A stretch of DNA of 64,000 nt from Paraspadella gotoi (GCA_051294375.1 CM119269.1:21623665-21687664); one strand, 5' to 3'. Counted from the stretch's first letter, positions 26,604-63,953 are shown. Numbers and translations are program-made. The notes: generated from the letters alone by a model not told the origin.

Positions 26604-28334
26604 GTAAGTCGCAAAAGATAAAAAGTTGAACGATTTGAGTTCTCTCGCTCTGAACAAATTTATTCACGGCTTTTTATTACACGTGAGTACAGGGTGATAA
26701 TTTAAAATGAGTCGCCTGAAAAATGATTGTAGTCTATGAATTATAAAAAGTTTTATTTTTTTGCCTTCATGGAAATCATATTTTTAGCGGCAATTTTAAA
26801 TTTTATCCTTGTTTCATATTTAAAATTATATAAATAATTTATATTAATAATTAAAAAATATTAAAATTAAATTTATATTTTAAACTTTTATATTTTTTAC
26901 TATTACATTAAAGTCTTGGATGATTAACGGAGCGAGAACATATTGCAGAGATATATCTGTAATTCAATTTTGTGGAATTTTGGGCAACCAATTTTATCGA
27001 GTCCGTCATGTAGGGCAGGGCATGCGTTTCACTAGGATTTCTCGTAGTCTGTCTTTTAGACTCTTCGTCTACCAACAACATTCGCAAGTTGCTTTCCGTT
27101 TAACGCAGAACTGTCGCGGGCGTTCTGAGTCATTTACTTTTTAAGCTAAATTATAAATATATATATATATCTAGAAGCAAAACTGTTTAATGGCAAAACG
27201 CAGACCTAGGTCCAAAAGCTTTCAAACTAACCAGAAAAAAACACAACACTTTTCCAGTTTTGGATCATTTAGTGTGAAAACATCAGAAATTGAGAGTAAG
27301 TTTAAACATCAGTGTTGTAAGTATGTGAATAATATCACGTCATTGGCAATATTAATTTCGTCGTGGTCTTTTGATTAACTTAGAATCAACTTTGAAAAAA
27401 TATAAATTTAGGAATTTGATTTCGCTAGAATTTGCTTTTGTTACAAAAAATAATTAAAACTTGTAAAATACAAATTCAGGAAGTCGAAAAAAGTCACACT
27501 TATTCTGAGAATCAATTTCTTACTTTCAAATGTTTTTTTTTTTTCTTATTCACTCTGTCGCTTTCTTAGAATTCTTTGGATTGCTCGTCTTATATATTTC
27601 CTAGAATGTAGATTGTCGTAATAATATTGATTGCTTGCTTCGATTGGTGCATTGATTAATGGCTCGATCTAGATTTATTGCTTGTTGCTTGTTTGTGCTT
27701 GGTTTGCTGAATATAAATGATTGTATGATTGTTAAAAAACGTAGAAGAATGAGGTAATTGATTGATTGATTCGATTGGAACCCGGTGATTGATCAATTTG
27801 GCACGTCTCTGCAACCTCACATTTAACTCACTCACGCTTTATCCTCTTCTTCTCCGCCTTTTTCCCTCTTTTCTTCCCCTTTTAATCGCCTTTTTGTCTA
27901 CGCAATACCATAACTTAATGTCTTTTGGTCTACGCAATACCATAACTTAATGTATTTTTGTCTACGCAATACTCTCACAACCGTAATCGTATTACTACAT
28001 TTTCTCTCATTTTTATGTTTTCGTGATTATTTTTTTTATTCTATCGTGTGTGTTGTGCGCTTCCGTATTTTTTTTTTTATTTTCCCATAATTTTATTACT
28101 TATCCGTAACAAACGGGGATACAATGCGATTTCCTTGCTTTTTATTTTAAATAAAAATCTCAAATAACAAAAAAAAACAACTAACTCTCTTCTTTCTCTC
28201 TTTTTTTTTTCTTTATAATTTCATTGTCATTCGTAATAAACTTCCGATCTTTTTTTACATGTATTAAATAAACGAACAAATCTAATCTTTTCTCTTATAT
28301 TCTTATGCTTCTTTATGACGACCGACAAATCCAG

Positions 28335-28517
28335 AACCAATTTGTACCCAGCCTCTGACCCTTCTTCCATCAACGACCCAACCTCTTCCATCTCCAACCA
28401 ATTTTCTCTTTCGATTCCCGACATCAAAGATCGAAAGAAGGAGGAGGAGGGAGGAGGAGAGAGGAGGAGGAGGAGGAAGATGAAGAAGAAAGCGATCGCT
28501 TCCTTCGAAACCGAAAT

Positions 28518-28548
<31 letters not shown>

Positions 28549-29950
28549 ACGACGACGACGTTCGGTCTCGAAAAATTAGAATCGGAGTTCAAATTCGGGG
28601 AGAAAATGGAGTCCGAGTCTCAGGAGAGCGAAAGATTCGGAAAAAAACGAGTCAAAAGAGAAAACATCGAAAAACGAAGGAGAAGAAGAAGCAAGGAGTT
28701 CGAAGGACGCCCAGGAGATGAAGAGGGCAGCGGAGCAGCTCTGGTGGAGGGGGGACGCGGGCTGGCGGTCTCGGCAGTAGCGATGGAACGCGGCTCTGCC
28801 GTTGCGAAAGCGGCGTCCCGGCGGGCTCCTGTAACAGCGCTGCCGCGGGGGAAGAAATGAGAAAAGACGGAAGCGAAATTCAATGATCGAATCTTTTCAT
28901 AAACGTCGCAGCTTTGATCCTTTTTTCTGTCAGAGGATCCAAGTCGAATCTAAGCGTCGATCCGATCGAGAATTTGAGCGCCGATCTAAACGACGGCCAC
29001 GCCCACCCGGCGCCGAATCCGGCCATGTTGGCTTCCGTGACTTCGATGGAGTCATGGATTTCTTCAACGAATCTCACGATTTTCTCTTCGACGATCACGT
29101 CGTCTTCACGTGAGCGACGAAACTCACCCGAATCGAAAGATAGCGGCGCCGAAATCCGTGATCGATGACGCCGCTTCGATCCGGGACGTCAACGCCCACT
29201 TCGATCTTTGCCGACGCGTCTACTTCCGACTCAAACTCTCTCTCGCGACAAAAACTAACAAAGATAACGACGCACGACGACGACGACGACGACGACAGAG
29301 ATGATGATTTAGATACTTTGTCATCATCGACTGACACGGTTGTCGATGAAGACGAATCAAAATCATAACTTCGGTGACGCCGACTCCTTTGGAGGCAAAT
29401 CCCAGACGCCGATAAATCCTATAAACCCAACAAATCCGAGGATTTATCCGGAATCAGTTGCCGGAAAAACCGGGCTTTTGCCGAAACCGAATTCCGTTTC
29501 GGAAGTGAGTGAAGACGTCTTCCGGGGGAACTCCTGCGGCCGGATCCACGGAGCCTCAAAGCCTCAATCCGCGCTTCGCCCTTCGACGACCTGCTTCGAT
29601 AGATTCGACCGACTTCTCTCGCGGCGGCGGCAGCAGGCAGCGGCGACACCGCCAAGCACCGCGTCACCTTCGGCTCCGTCTCTCAAAAGTCTCCTTCCCG
29701 CGCTTCGCCGCCGCCGCTGCCGCCGCTGCTGGGCGGCTTCGTCTCCATGCCGAATCTGGCCGTCCGTTCCTTTCGCGATCTCCCGCGGAATGGATCGTCG
29801 AAGCCTCGTTGGTTCCAAGTCGCTCGTCGAAGGGGGAAGACGGCGCAGCCGAAGAGAGGGGATGTGGACAAGATGTGTTGGCGGCGTTCGTGATGCGGAG
29901 AGCGGCGATCGAGTCGGCGACATGAAGAAGGAGGAAGTAAGGAGGAGGAA
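28335..29950 (+). pseudogene. Broken, truncated exon 2 of AIP3-like gene, copy 3
   Basis: Starts like the intact exon (NLYPASDPSSINDP is readable) and then loses frame near the Glu-rich run. Cut at the gap at 29951, about 60% of the way through the exon. In this copy one C fewer near 28338 would let a methionine at 28315 read straight into the exon; this alternative start is not supported in copy 4. Confidence 0.7.
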
Positions 29951-29975
29951 NNNNNNNNNNNNNNNNNNNNNNNNN
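29951..29975. other. Assembly gap (25 N)
   Basis: Run of 25 N. It jumps from inside exon 2 of copy 3 back to the 5' flank of copy 4. Confidence 0.99.
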
Positions 29976-30094
29976 ATAAATGACAAAACGAAATCGAGTT
30001 CGATCAGAGAAATAATTTAAGGAAATGATTGAAAGAATGCTGACTTGCTGAGTGTCATATTTTCTGTTCAGCTACCTCTCTTTCTTTCTTACTT

Positions 30095-30169
<75 letters not shown>

Positions 30170-30221
30170 CCCACCTCGCGTTGGTGATAAGCAGCACTCA
30201 CTCACATCTCTAGTCACGTGA

Positions 30222-56087
<25,866 letters not shown>

Positions 56088-56229
56088 GTGGGTCAATACT
56101 TACCTTTTCTGAGGGCGGGAGGGGGATTTAGGGTAAGGTGTGAGGAGAAGAACGATCGTCAATTCGTTCTCAATTTCTGTCGAACACAATGAATGTCATA
56201 CGAGTTCCCTTAAAATATTTCACTGCTTT

Positions 56230-56253
56230 CTCCTCTCTCTCTTTCTTCTCTCT

Positions 56254-56335
<82 letters not shown>
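56230..56335. repeat. (CT)n microsatellite
   Basis: Long CT repeat; a (GA)n tract follows at 56395-56467, so the two could pair as an inverted repeat. Confidence 0.95.
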
Positions 56336-56336
<1 letters not shown>

Positions 56337-56420
56337 GTTTCAAAAATTCAATTAGCTTTCTCACCGAAGGTTACCATGCAATTTAGATAATTAAAGAGAG
56401 AGAAGAGAGAGGAGAGAGAG

Positions 56421-56469
<49 letters not shown>

Positions 56470-56608
56470 TGGAGGGAGGGCCAATGAAAGGGGGATCGCC
56501 ATTGCAGCGACAAAAAAGAAGAAGAAAAAAATATCACCTTTCGCTCGTTTTTTTTTAAACCGCGTAATTGTTTCTAAAAATATTGCGCTTTCAAAAACCT
56601 GTAATACT

Positions 56609-56923
56609 TTGGCTCTCTTTTCCGAAAGCGCCCTATTTATGTATCTTAATCTTTAAACTTAGTTTTAATCTTGATATTTATCTTCATAAAACTTATAACT
56701 CAATCCTTATCCATAATCCCTAATCTTTAACCATAATCCCTAATCCTTAACCATAATCCTTAACCATAATCCCTAATTCCAACCATAAACCTTAATTTTG
56801 AAACCTAAAACCCTGAACGCTAATCTTTAACCTTTAATCTTTAACCGAATTCATATAAACTTAAAATCTGATTTTTTTTCCCAATTCAAGATGAAATCGG
56901 GCGTTTTGGGAAAATAAGGCCAA
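56609..56923. mobile_element. Small inverted-repeat element with telomere-like core (family M)
   Basis: Inverted ends TTGGCTCTCTTTTCCGAAAG (left) and TTGGCCTTATTTTCCCAAAA (right, reverse complement), with TACT on each side (56605-56608, 56924-56927) as a 4-bp target duplication. The core is a chain of CCCTAATCCTTAACCATAAT-type units. Length 315 bp, no coding capacity: a MITE. Confidence 0.75.
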
Positions 56924-56927
56924 TACT

Positions 56928-59640
56928 TTTTTTCTTCAAACTACCGTCACAACTCCGTCCATTTTTTAAAAAAATGTTTTTCTCCCCTTTTCCCTTTTTC
57001 TTCCTTTTTTTTCCTTTTATTTTCCTTTTTTGTAATGTCAATATCGTTGACCTTTGCTCTCCTTCGTCTTGACGTGATCTCTATCACCTGAACATTCTCC
57101 GTCTCCAACTCTTTATTCCCGACTCGAACTTGTCACGCTCTGTCGCCGCGGTTGTCACGTTATGTCACGCTGTCCGTGGCACGACTCTTCGACGTTTGTC
57201 TTGACCGTCACCGATCTTTCTTCTTCTCACGTGATGTGAAATTGTGACTCCGTCTTTTCTTTTTTTTTTCTCTCACTGTTATTGTCGTTGTTGTTGTTGT
57301 CTTCGTCGTCATTGTTTTTATTGTTTATGGTTTATTATTTGTTTTTATTATTGATGTTTTGTTTGTTTATTGTTGTTGTTGTTGTCGTCGTTGTTGTTGA
57401 TCATTTCCCGCGCCTTCTCCACGCGTTGACGTTTCACTTTTGTCATGCCACCCGTTTTCCATGTCTTCGTGCCCTTTATCTCTTCCCTGTCTTTTCCCCC
57501 CCACCTTTTCTGGGTTGTTGTTGTGAAATTTCCTGTCCCACCTTCAATGCCGTCGCCATGTTATCGCCATGTCGTCGCCATGTCTGTTTCTCCCGTTGTC
57601 CGAAACTCCAGTTGGTTGGTTCCAAGGCGGGTCAAGGCGTCCGGCGCTTCCGCCCGCCCTAGAATCGTCTCCTTTGCCGGATTTTCGGGAAATGCCGGAA
57701 AGAGCGACTTTTTCTGACGCGCTATACTGCGATATGCTGCGATTCGCGAATGAGATACTGCGATGCGGTGAGATGAGAAGTAGGGGCATCGCGAATAAAT
57801 GCTGTAAACTGTGTTGGCGTGATCGTGCCGTGGCCAGTGGCACTCTGGATTGGTGAACATGTGCTGCTGGAATCTTTAGCTGCTACCGTGAATGTATAAA
57901 GGGTTTTAAATGACAGACTAGATAAAAAAAACTGTTTAACAATTATGCCTTAGAACGTATCAAGATATCCGGATTACTTAAATATTCTGGGATGCTACAA
58001 TAAAGCGCGATGCATTAGAAAGCGAATTTCGAAAAGTCGAATCGGCATGCGAGCATGGCATGGTAATATCTTGGCAAAAAAGTCACGGTGAAAGTGACGC
58101 AATTCAATCCCTATTGCTACCTATTCAAGTTATTGTAAAACGCATAAGCAATAATTATCAACTTTTTAAAAAACTAAACCACGTGAGTAATTATTAGTCG
58201 AACTTTTACTATTTCCTATTTACTTATCTTTTTATTTCTGAATTAGATATTTTTTTCCTCAATCAAAAACTTTTTAAATCATTCAGTTAGTTTCAAGACT
58301 TAGCTTATTAACATTTGGTTATGATGCTAATTTATTATGGCGGTTGTTTTTTTTTTTTTTTTTTTTTTGCGATCCACACCAAATCTCATTTCAAAATTTG
58401 TTGCCAAAAATTAGTCTTTATTTTCAACATAGAGATGATCTTTGTAATACATGATTATGTATTAATATTGCCATAAACTTTTTGATTTTATATAGCACGC
58501 TGAGTACACGGATTTCAGAATGGAGAACAAAATCATCATTGAAACTGTAGCTCTAATAGTTATTAATTTTTTATTAAATTTGTTTAATTCTCTTATCTTT
58601 TTTTTAATTAAATTACTGGTGATTTTTTTTGCTGAATAATTTTATTAGTAAATGTAACAAAGATAAAAAATTCTCATCAAAATGTATTTATGTCGGTAAG
58701 ATATTCCTAGCTAAATCTTACAATACCCCAGACTAAAATCCGCGTAGATCGTCAATGCCTAAAATTGAAAAAAAAACAAAAACAATATCATGAATCATTT
58801 TGTTTTATTACTTATTATGTTTTCTTTTAAAAAAACATTCATTTCTTTCAATACAAAGCTTAGTTTTTGTTTTAATACCTTTATTGTAATACTTTCCCCC
58901 GCACGTACTATTAGACGAAATGTTGCAATCGATTCTAGGGTAATAGGTTTTATGCAAATCATTTGTTCGTTGCTAATAAATCATTTTTTTGAATTATTTT
59001 TACATGAACATTCGTTTCCTCACGACAACATGACTTCTTCCGCCTCAACTGGGTCTAACTACATCAACCCCGTCCAACCCCATCAGACTCGCCACAGTCC
59101 AGCAGCAAAAGTGAATCTCATTCACAATTGTTTTGTTTCACGCGAAGCAAGAAAATCACTTGTGAACTTTTTACGATTAGACTTCATGACAAAAAAAAAA
59201 TTCGGCTCATATTTCACGTATCATATTGTACGCTGCATTGTTGAATATATTTTAATCTACGTTCAAATTCATATAGAAAATAATAAAGAAAATTGTCTAT
59301 TATAGTTTGAAGGTTATTGATGGCAAAGGTTATGTAGTTCTTTGTTTAATAATAATTTAAATAGTTTGAAGTTATTCCCAAAATTTGATGGCGAAAAAAC
59401 AATTAGTGTCAGAATAAGTAGTTAAGTACTCAAATAAATTTTTTTTGTTGCTAGTATAACAAAAAACAATTAAAATTAACAAATATTTTTTTTTAAATAA
59501 ATTTAATTAAAAAAAATTACACGAGGGAAAAAAAGTGTTAGCGATTTAAGGGTAACAAAGTCAATGAATCAGTGAAAATCAGTGAAAAGTCAGTGAAAGA
59601 ATCTTTAGTGAAATCTTGCAGTGACTTGCTTTGAATTTAT
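56928..59640. other. Region without a supported gene
   Basis: 56928-57300 has T/C-rich sequence and several TGTCACG words; 57280-57400 has GTTGTT-type repeats; 57560-57860 is more complex with overlapping open frames on both strands but no consistent exon signals; 58345-58368 is a T run. A 171-codon frame at 58790-59305 has AT-driven composition and no recognisable domain. Confidence 0.5.
59566..59600. repeat. AATCAGTGAAA short tandem repeat
   Basis: Three to four imperfect units of about 11 bases. Confidence 0.8.
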
Positions 59641-59649
59641 CTTGTACTA

Positions 59650-59745
59650 TAAGTAGATGGAGGCTTTCGGCTTAATTAACCATAGCCAAGTCAGTTATTG
59701 AATGAATATAAAATTTTTAAGTTTGTTGTACCAATTTAACACAAA
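59650..59745 (+). repeat. Dispersed repeat D, copy 3
   Basis: GATGGAGGCTTTCGGCTTAA through to TTTGTTGTACCAATTTAAC, same orientation logic as 61160-61268. Confidence 0.6.
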
Positions 59746-59784
59746 TTTCGGGCATTCAAGCCGAATTCATTGATTATGATAATG

Positions 59785-60043
59785 GGTTTGAGTCAGTGTA
59801 ATGGTGTGTTAGCATGTATAATTAACTCCGACTTTCCACTCAATTGCTTGATTCACATCTTGCCTCAATCGTGTGTCCCGAGTTCAATCCCAGAGAATCC
59901 TGATTTTATCATAAATGTAACCAGCCGCGACATGGGGCGGACACTGAAAAACCTCTGCCCTCTTCGCCCCGGGTTTTCACTGGCGATGTCTCGCCAAAAG
60001 GAAATCAATCGAGAAAAATAACAACAACAACAATAACAACAAC
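59785..60043 (+). mobile_element. tRNA-derived SINE with (AAC)n tail
   Basis: A B-box-like GAGTTCAATCCCAG lies near 59880, with a possible A-box (GTGTGTTAGCATG) about 75 bases before it. A GC-rich body (GGGCGGACACTGAAAAACCT) follows, and the element ends in AACAACAACAATAACAACAA (60018-60043). This is the build of a SINE moved by a LINE that uses a short-repeat tail. The start is not exact. Confidence 0.55.
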
Positions 60044-60415
60044 CGATCGAGTCACGATTTCCATGAGATTTGATTTTCTGGTCGAAGGCTGATTTAATGG
60101 GACGCTGCCGCTGCCGCTGCCCTCCCCGACGCCGCCGCAGCCGAGCTGGAGGGTGTTGAGGAAAGTCAAGCAGCGGAATCCGTTTTTGATTTTATTCATG
60201 AATCGATTGTTTTTTAGCCCAAGAAAGAATAAAAAAACTGATATCTGGAGGAAAGGAAAAAAATGAGAAGGAAAAAAAAGGAAAGGGAAAGTTAAAGAGA
60301 GAAAGATAAAGGGAAAAAGAGGGAAAAAATAGAAGATAATATCCCATTTTTAAGGGGACAGAAGATAAGAAAAAAAAAAAGAAAGAAGGAACCAATAATT
60401 CTGAAGGATGAACTA

Positions 60416-60457
60416 GTCTCTTTGGAGGCGTGGGTTCGAATCCCACCGCTGTCACCA
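60416..60457 (+). pseudogene. tRNA-Leu 3' end with encoded CCA
   Basis: The variable arm (GTCTCTTTGGAGGC), T-arm GTGGGTTCGAATCCCAC (60430-60446), acceptor strand CGCTGTC, discriminator A and CCA match the 3' end of a type-II tRNA, closest to Leu as I recall it. The 5' part (it would need GACAGCG) is absent upstream. CCA is added after transcription in animals, so its presence in DNA implies a reverse-transcribed tRNA piece. Confidence 0.7.
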
Positions 60458-60589
60458 CAAATAAGTAAGTAGACAGGGATTTCGAGACGAAATCTAAGTG
60501 AATTTTATACCTTCAGAAAATTGATCATAATAGAAGACGGTGTCAATTCTTGGGGCAGAGTGAATCAATACAGGTTTGAGTTCCAATTC

Positions 60590-60840
60590 CTACAGATACA
60601 TCGGATCGCAGGTCATGGTAAAAATCACCGGCGGATGGAAGCCCATCCGATCATTGGCCAGTTCCATTTGTCTCTTGACCAATGAGAATGTTCCATTCTT
60701 CTTCCGGCGGATTTCACCCGAGTCGTTGATCCGATTTAGATTATGGAGTCTTGATTCCTCTGCGATTAGATTGTCATCACAAATGGTCGGTCGGTCGATG
60801 TGAGAAATCACGTGAGAACCACGAAAAGGATCATATTTAG
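60590..60840 (-). CDS. Possible exon, unknown protein
   Basis: Open on the minus strand for about 80 codons with non-repetitive, balanced composition: DPFRGSHVISHIDRPTICDD, later NDSGEIRRKKNGTFSLVKRQ and MGFHPPVIFTMTCDPMYL, then TAG. The plus strand is also open. I recognise no family. A splice site GTAGGA overlaps the stop, so it may be an internal exon. Confidence 0.25.
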
Positions 60841-60905
60841 ATAATTTTATGATACTTATAAATTACATGTCGTCAAATATTCTGGGAAATAATAAAATAA
60901 ACAGT

Positions 60906-61125
60906 TATGGCGGACTAAAATCCACCAACCGTCCATCAGCGGACATTGGTGCCGGAGGCAAGTCATTCGCCTCCCAACCCAAAGGTCCGGGGTTCTAACC
61001 CGTTGGTCGCCTCGCAGTTACGAGGGACGTAGCGCTTAACCCGCCAGTAACACGGTGTTACAGCTTGATCCAAAGCTCAGGGACTGATTATATTGAACGG
61101 TTCTGTCACTAATACATAACCATAA
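60906..61125 (+). mobile_element. SINE-like repeat S1, copy 1
   Basis: Begins TATGGCGGACTAAAATCCACC (a short hairpin around CTAAAA) and contains GGTCCGGGGTTCTAACCCG, a B-box/T-arm-like motif, then CACGGTGTTACAGC and TGAACGGTTCTGTCA. Two more copies lie at 61742-61964 and, inverted, 61975-62109. Confidence 0.7.
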
Positions 61126-61159
61126 TTACTGTCTCTTCACAGTGTTATTAATTTATTTT

Positions 61160-61268
61160 TTAAAGGATGGAGGCCCTAACCTATCTAGGCCTGTTGAAAG
61201 TCAAGGGCAAGATAGCTTATTTTTTGAACGAATGGCTAATTTTTGTAGTATTAGTTGTACCAATTTCA
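61160..61268 (+). repeat. Dispersed repeat D, copy 4
   Basis: GATGGAGGCCCTAACCTATC through GGCAAGATAGCTTA to TTAGTTGTACCAATTTCAAC; the inverse of 39645-39750. Confidence 0.7.
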
Positions 61269-61471
61269 ACCTCGGTCTTTGAGCTACCAAAAGATAAAAA
61301 TTCTACGACAGTAAGTAATTATTAAATAGCTGGATAGCTTGATTTTGCACTGCTCTATTAAAATCGAGTTAACACTTGCTGTGTAGCTAAATTAACAGAT
61401 ATTTTGCCAATTATGATTATGAAAGATAGAGATATAAAAATACGTAGAAAAAAGGGGAAAAAATTTAACGG

Positions 61472-61660
61472 CACCATTTCCCTAAACTTGTACCAAAAGT
61501 TTAATAACCAAACCTCGCCCTCATTCTTAACCTTTACGTAATCCTCACCCCTACTATCATTCCTAATCCTAATCTTTAACCAAATCTCAAAGTAATTACC
61601 TAACCGAATCCTTATCCCTAATCCTTATCCCTAATCCTTATCCCTAATCCTTAAAAAGCT
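61472..61660. mobile_element. Family M element, truncated
   Basis: Left end GGCACCATTTCCCTAAACTT resembles the family M end; the core has four CCTTATCCCTAAT units. No right end; it runs into repeat D material. Confidence 0.45.
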
Positions 61661-61741
61661 AATGAAAAAACAGTAATTATTGTTATATGAAATTGGTACA
61701 ACCAATATAAAAATTATCCATTCATTTAATAAATAAGCTAT

Positions 61742-61964
61742 TATGGTGGACTAAAATCCACCAACCGTTCATCAGCGGCCATTGGTGCCGGAGGCAAGTC
61801 ATTCGCCTCCCAACCCAAAGGTCCGGGGTTCTAGCCCGGTGGTCGTCTGGCAGTTAAGAGGGACGGGGCGCTTAACCCGCCTGTAACATGGTGTTACAGC
61901 CTGATCCGAAGCTCAGGGACTACTTACAATGAACGGTTCTGTCATTACCACTTATCAATAATTA
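61742..61964 (+). mobile_element. SINE-like repeat S1, copy 2, inside repeat D
   Basis: TATGGTGGACTAAAATCCACC onward, with GGTCCGGGGTTCTAGCCCGG. It directly follows AATAAATAAGCTAT, the point inside repeat D (61683-61740) where the sequence should continue with CTTGCCC, so it is nested. Cut by the 10-N gap. Confidence 0.7.
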
Positions 61965-61974
61965 NNNNNNNNNN
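61965..61974. other. Assembly gap (10 N)
   Basis: Ten N between a forward and an inverted copy of S1. Confidence 0.99.
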
Positions 61975-62109
61975 CAGAATCGTTCAATATGAACAGTCCC
62001 TGAGCGACCACTGGGCTAGAACCCCGGACCTTTGGGTTGAGGAGGCGAATGACTTGCCTCCGGCACCAATGGCCGCTGATGAACGGTTAGTGGATTTTAG
62101 TCCACCATA
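61975..62109 (-). mobile_element. SINE-like repeat S1, inverted copy
   Basis: Minus strand from TATGGTGGACTAAAATCCAC to the B-box GGTTCTAGCCC and the TGAACGATTCTG end, lacking about 80 bases from the middle of the other copies. Confidence 0.7.
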
Positions 62110-62156
62110 CTAACTTAATTCTGTAATTAAACTAAAATAAGTCACTTTTAAAAATT

Positions 62157-62313
62157 ATGGCCAATTTATCCTATAAAATGCATAGTGAATAAAAGGCAAA
62201 TAGAATTAATTATAGAATAATTCTTAACCTTAACCTTTAATCTAATCTTTAACTAAAATTAAATTAATTCCGAATTTGAGATAAAATGAGGTGTTTAGGT
62301 AAAATAAGGCCAA
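62157..62313. mobile_element. Family M element, short copy
   Basis: Left ATGGCCAATTTATCCTATAA; right (reverse complement) TTGGCCTTATTTTACCTAAA; core CTTAACCTTAACCTTTAATC. Confidence 0.5.
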
Positions 62314-63620
62314 ATCGCGTGGGTCTGTGAGGCTATCGGTCTGACCTGACCGTTAAACTGTTTTGAGAGTTAAAGCTATCATACAAGTAAACCTTTTTGG
62401 AGAAGCAATTATTTTCGAATCCAGTCGACATTCCAGTTTTAACGACAAAAACAAAAATTTTAGTTTTTATGTTTTTATGTCACATTTTTTATTAGATTGT
62501 GTCACTTCTAGTATTTCCTTTGCTTCTGATTAGTAACTGAGTCAAAGAATTGGGACCCCTAGGGGTCAGACTTTCTCCAAAGGTCGCCCCACTTTGTCTA
62601 CCTGCTCCTAAAGATTAGAAGAAAAGACTGGAGAAGAAACTAAACTCCATAGTTTACCTGCTGTACAGTGTAAAATTTACATTATTTTATTATTTCATTA
62701 CTTTATGACAGATTTAAAATATAATTTTGGGCTAAAAGGGAAAAAATGGAAAAAAAATAACTTGAAAACTCCATAGCCTAGCTCTAGTACATATTCAAAA
62801 TTATTTTATTTTCAAATGACAGCCAAATAGATTCTTGTTTCAATTTAATTGCTCATTCGAAGTTATCAATAAATCATGTTATGCTAAAGAAAGAAAAGTT
62901 AAAACTATTGAACCAGACCAGAGGTGGACGAACCGTCATAAATATCTCTGACTCTGAGAATTAAAATTTCGTTGATTTTCGAGGCAACTTTGCGTCGTCA
63001 AATCGTCAATTAGTGTCTAGCCTCTCAGCTCCTTTGCGAAATTATTTTGGGTATTTTTTTTTTTAAATATTTTTTTAAACTTTTTTAAAATTATTTTTGA
63101 TTGCCTGCTAGCCTCCCTAGGGTTTCTTAGTCCCGAATTGGGACCCTGGAAGGTCTTCCCCACCACGACCTTCAATTGACAATTTTCATGATTCAAGGTA
63201 GTTAACCCCCCCCCCCAAAAAAAGGTGTTAAGAGATGCGTATCATGATTTGAAAACCGGTTTTCGCTTAGAAAGAGAAATTGTCTCCTTCCTTTTTCGAA
63301 TTAAAAAATCCGACATGAAAACGAAACCCTTTTAAATTTTAAAATATAAGTCAAATTGTATTTATTTATAATAATTAAAATATAATAAAATATAATTAAA
63401 ACATTATTATGGTACGAAATTACACATACATTTTAGTAAGCCTTCTTAACTGATATTGTAACGAAAGATTATGTAAAACTACGGAGAAAGACTAAATGTT
63501 TAAAAGTAACGGGAGTAAGAAATTTCAATCACGTTATTTCGAATTTAACTATCCATCTTTGAATTCGTGATAGTAGAGATATTAATTTAATTGACAAATA
63601 CATAATTATACCGTTTCAGG
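62314..63620. other. Region without a supported gene
   Basis: AT-rich with scattered stops in all frames and no repeat I recognise; a C10 run near 63207. The last 20 bases end in CCGTTTCAG, a good splice acceptor leading to the next gene. Confidence 0.5.
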
Positions 63621-63640
63621 TTTTATGACTTAACTAAACA

Positions 63641-63909
63641 ATGGACTCCAAAATCGTCCTCATTATTTTGGGAATCAGCATCGCGATCAACATCGGATTG
63701 ATCGTCGCCGTCATCGTCGTCGCAGTCGATCGTCCAGATGGCGACAACGATTCTGGCACCAAGAATGCCATCTGCAATGTGGCGCCTAATCCAAGCATAA
63801 AGCTGGACAATCAAACGCGCGAGGATAATCCGATCAAAGGCAAAGTCGAGATCACTGAAGAGTCGGACCATCGGCTCAAAGTCGCCGTCAATTTAATGGG
63901 TTTCAAGGT
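63641..63909 (+). CDS. Signal-anchored protein, possibly Cu/Zn-superoxide-dismutase-like, first coding exon
   Basis: ATG at 63641, 20 bases after the acceptor ATACCGTTTCAG, so an untranslated exon probably lies upstream. Residues 4-28 are hydrophobic (IVLIILGISIAINIGLIVAV), a type II anchor or signal. After an Asp-rich linker comes AICNVAPNPS, NPIKGKVEITEE and RLKVAVNLMGFK, which resembles the first strands of extracellular Cu/Zn superoxide dismutase (A.C.L...G.V.F......V...L.GL). The metal-binding His residues would be in a later exon and are not seen. The likely donor is AAG/GTGAAG at 63910. The remainder runs into GATTGAAATTGGGGAA repeats and a gap. Confidence 0.5.
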
Positions 63910-63953
63910 GAAGAATTGGGGAAGAGATTGAAAATTGGGATTAAATTGGGGAA
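63910..63953. repeat. AGATTGAAAATTGGG short repeat
   Basis: Repeated ATTGGGGAAGAGATTGAAA-like units that resume after the gap at 63979-64000. Confidence 0.7.

Larger units (their letters stand above)
24145..29950 (+). repeat. Locus copy 3, truncated by a gap
   Basis: Third version of the locus, closer to copy 4 than to copies 1 and 2 but still with many indels. It stops inside exon 2 at the 25-N gap. 24145-25410 is flank with (CT)n tracts (24845-24945, 25045-25145, 25270-25360); 26604-28334 is the intron. Confidence 0.9.

Noticed and set aside
58790-59305. 171-codon open frame
   Set aside because: Phe/Ile/Asn-rich composition follows the AT-rich base content; no motif, no splice signals and no homologous copy.
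60192-60458. 88-codon minus-strand frame (MVTAVGFEPTPPK...)
   Set aside because: Its start is the reverse complement of the tRNA T-arm, a well-known false protein, followed by a poly-purine shadow.
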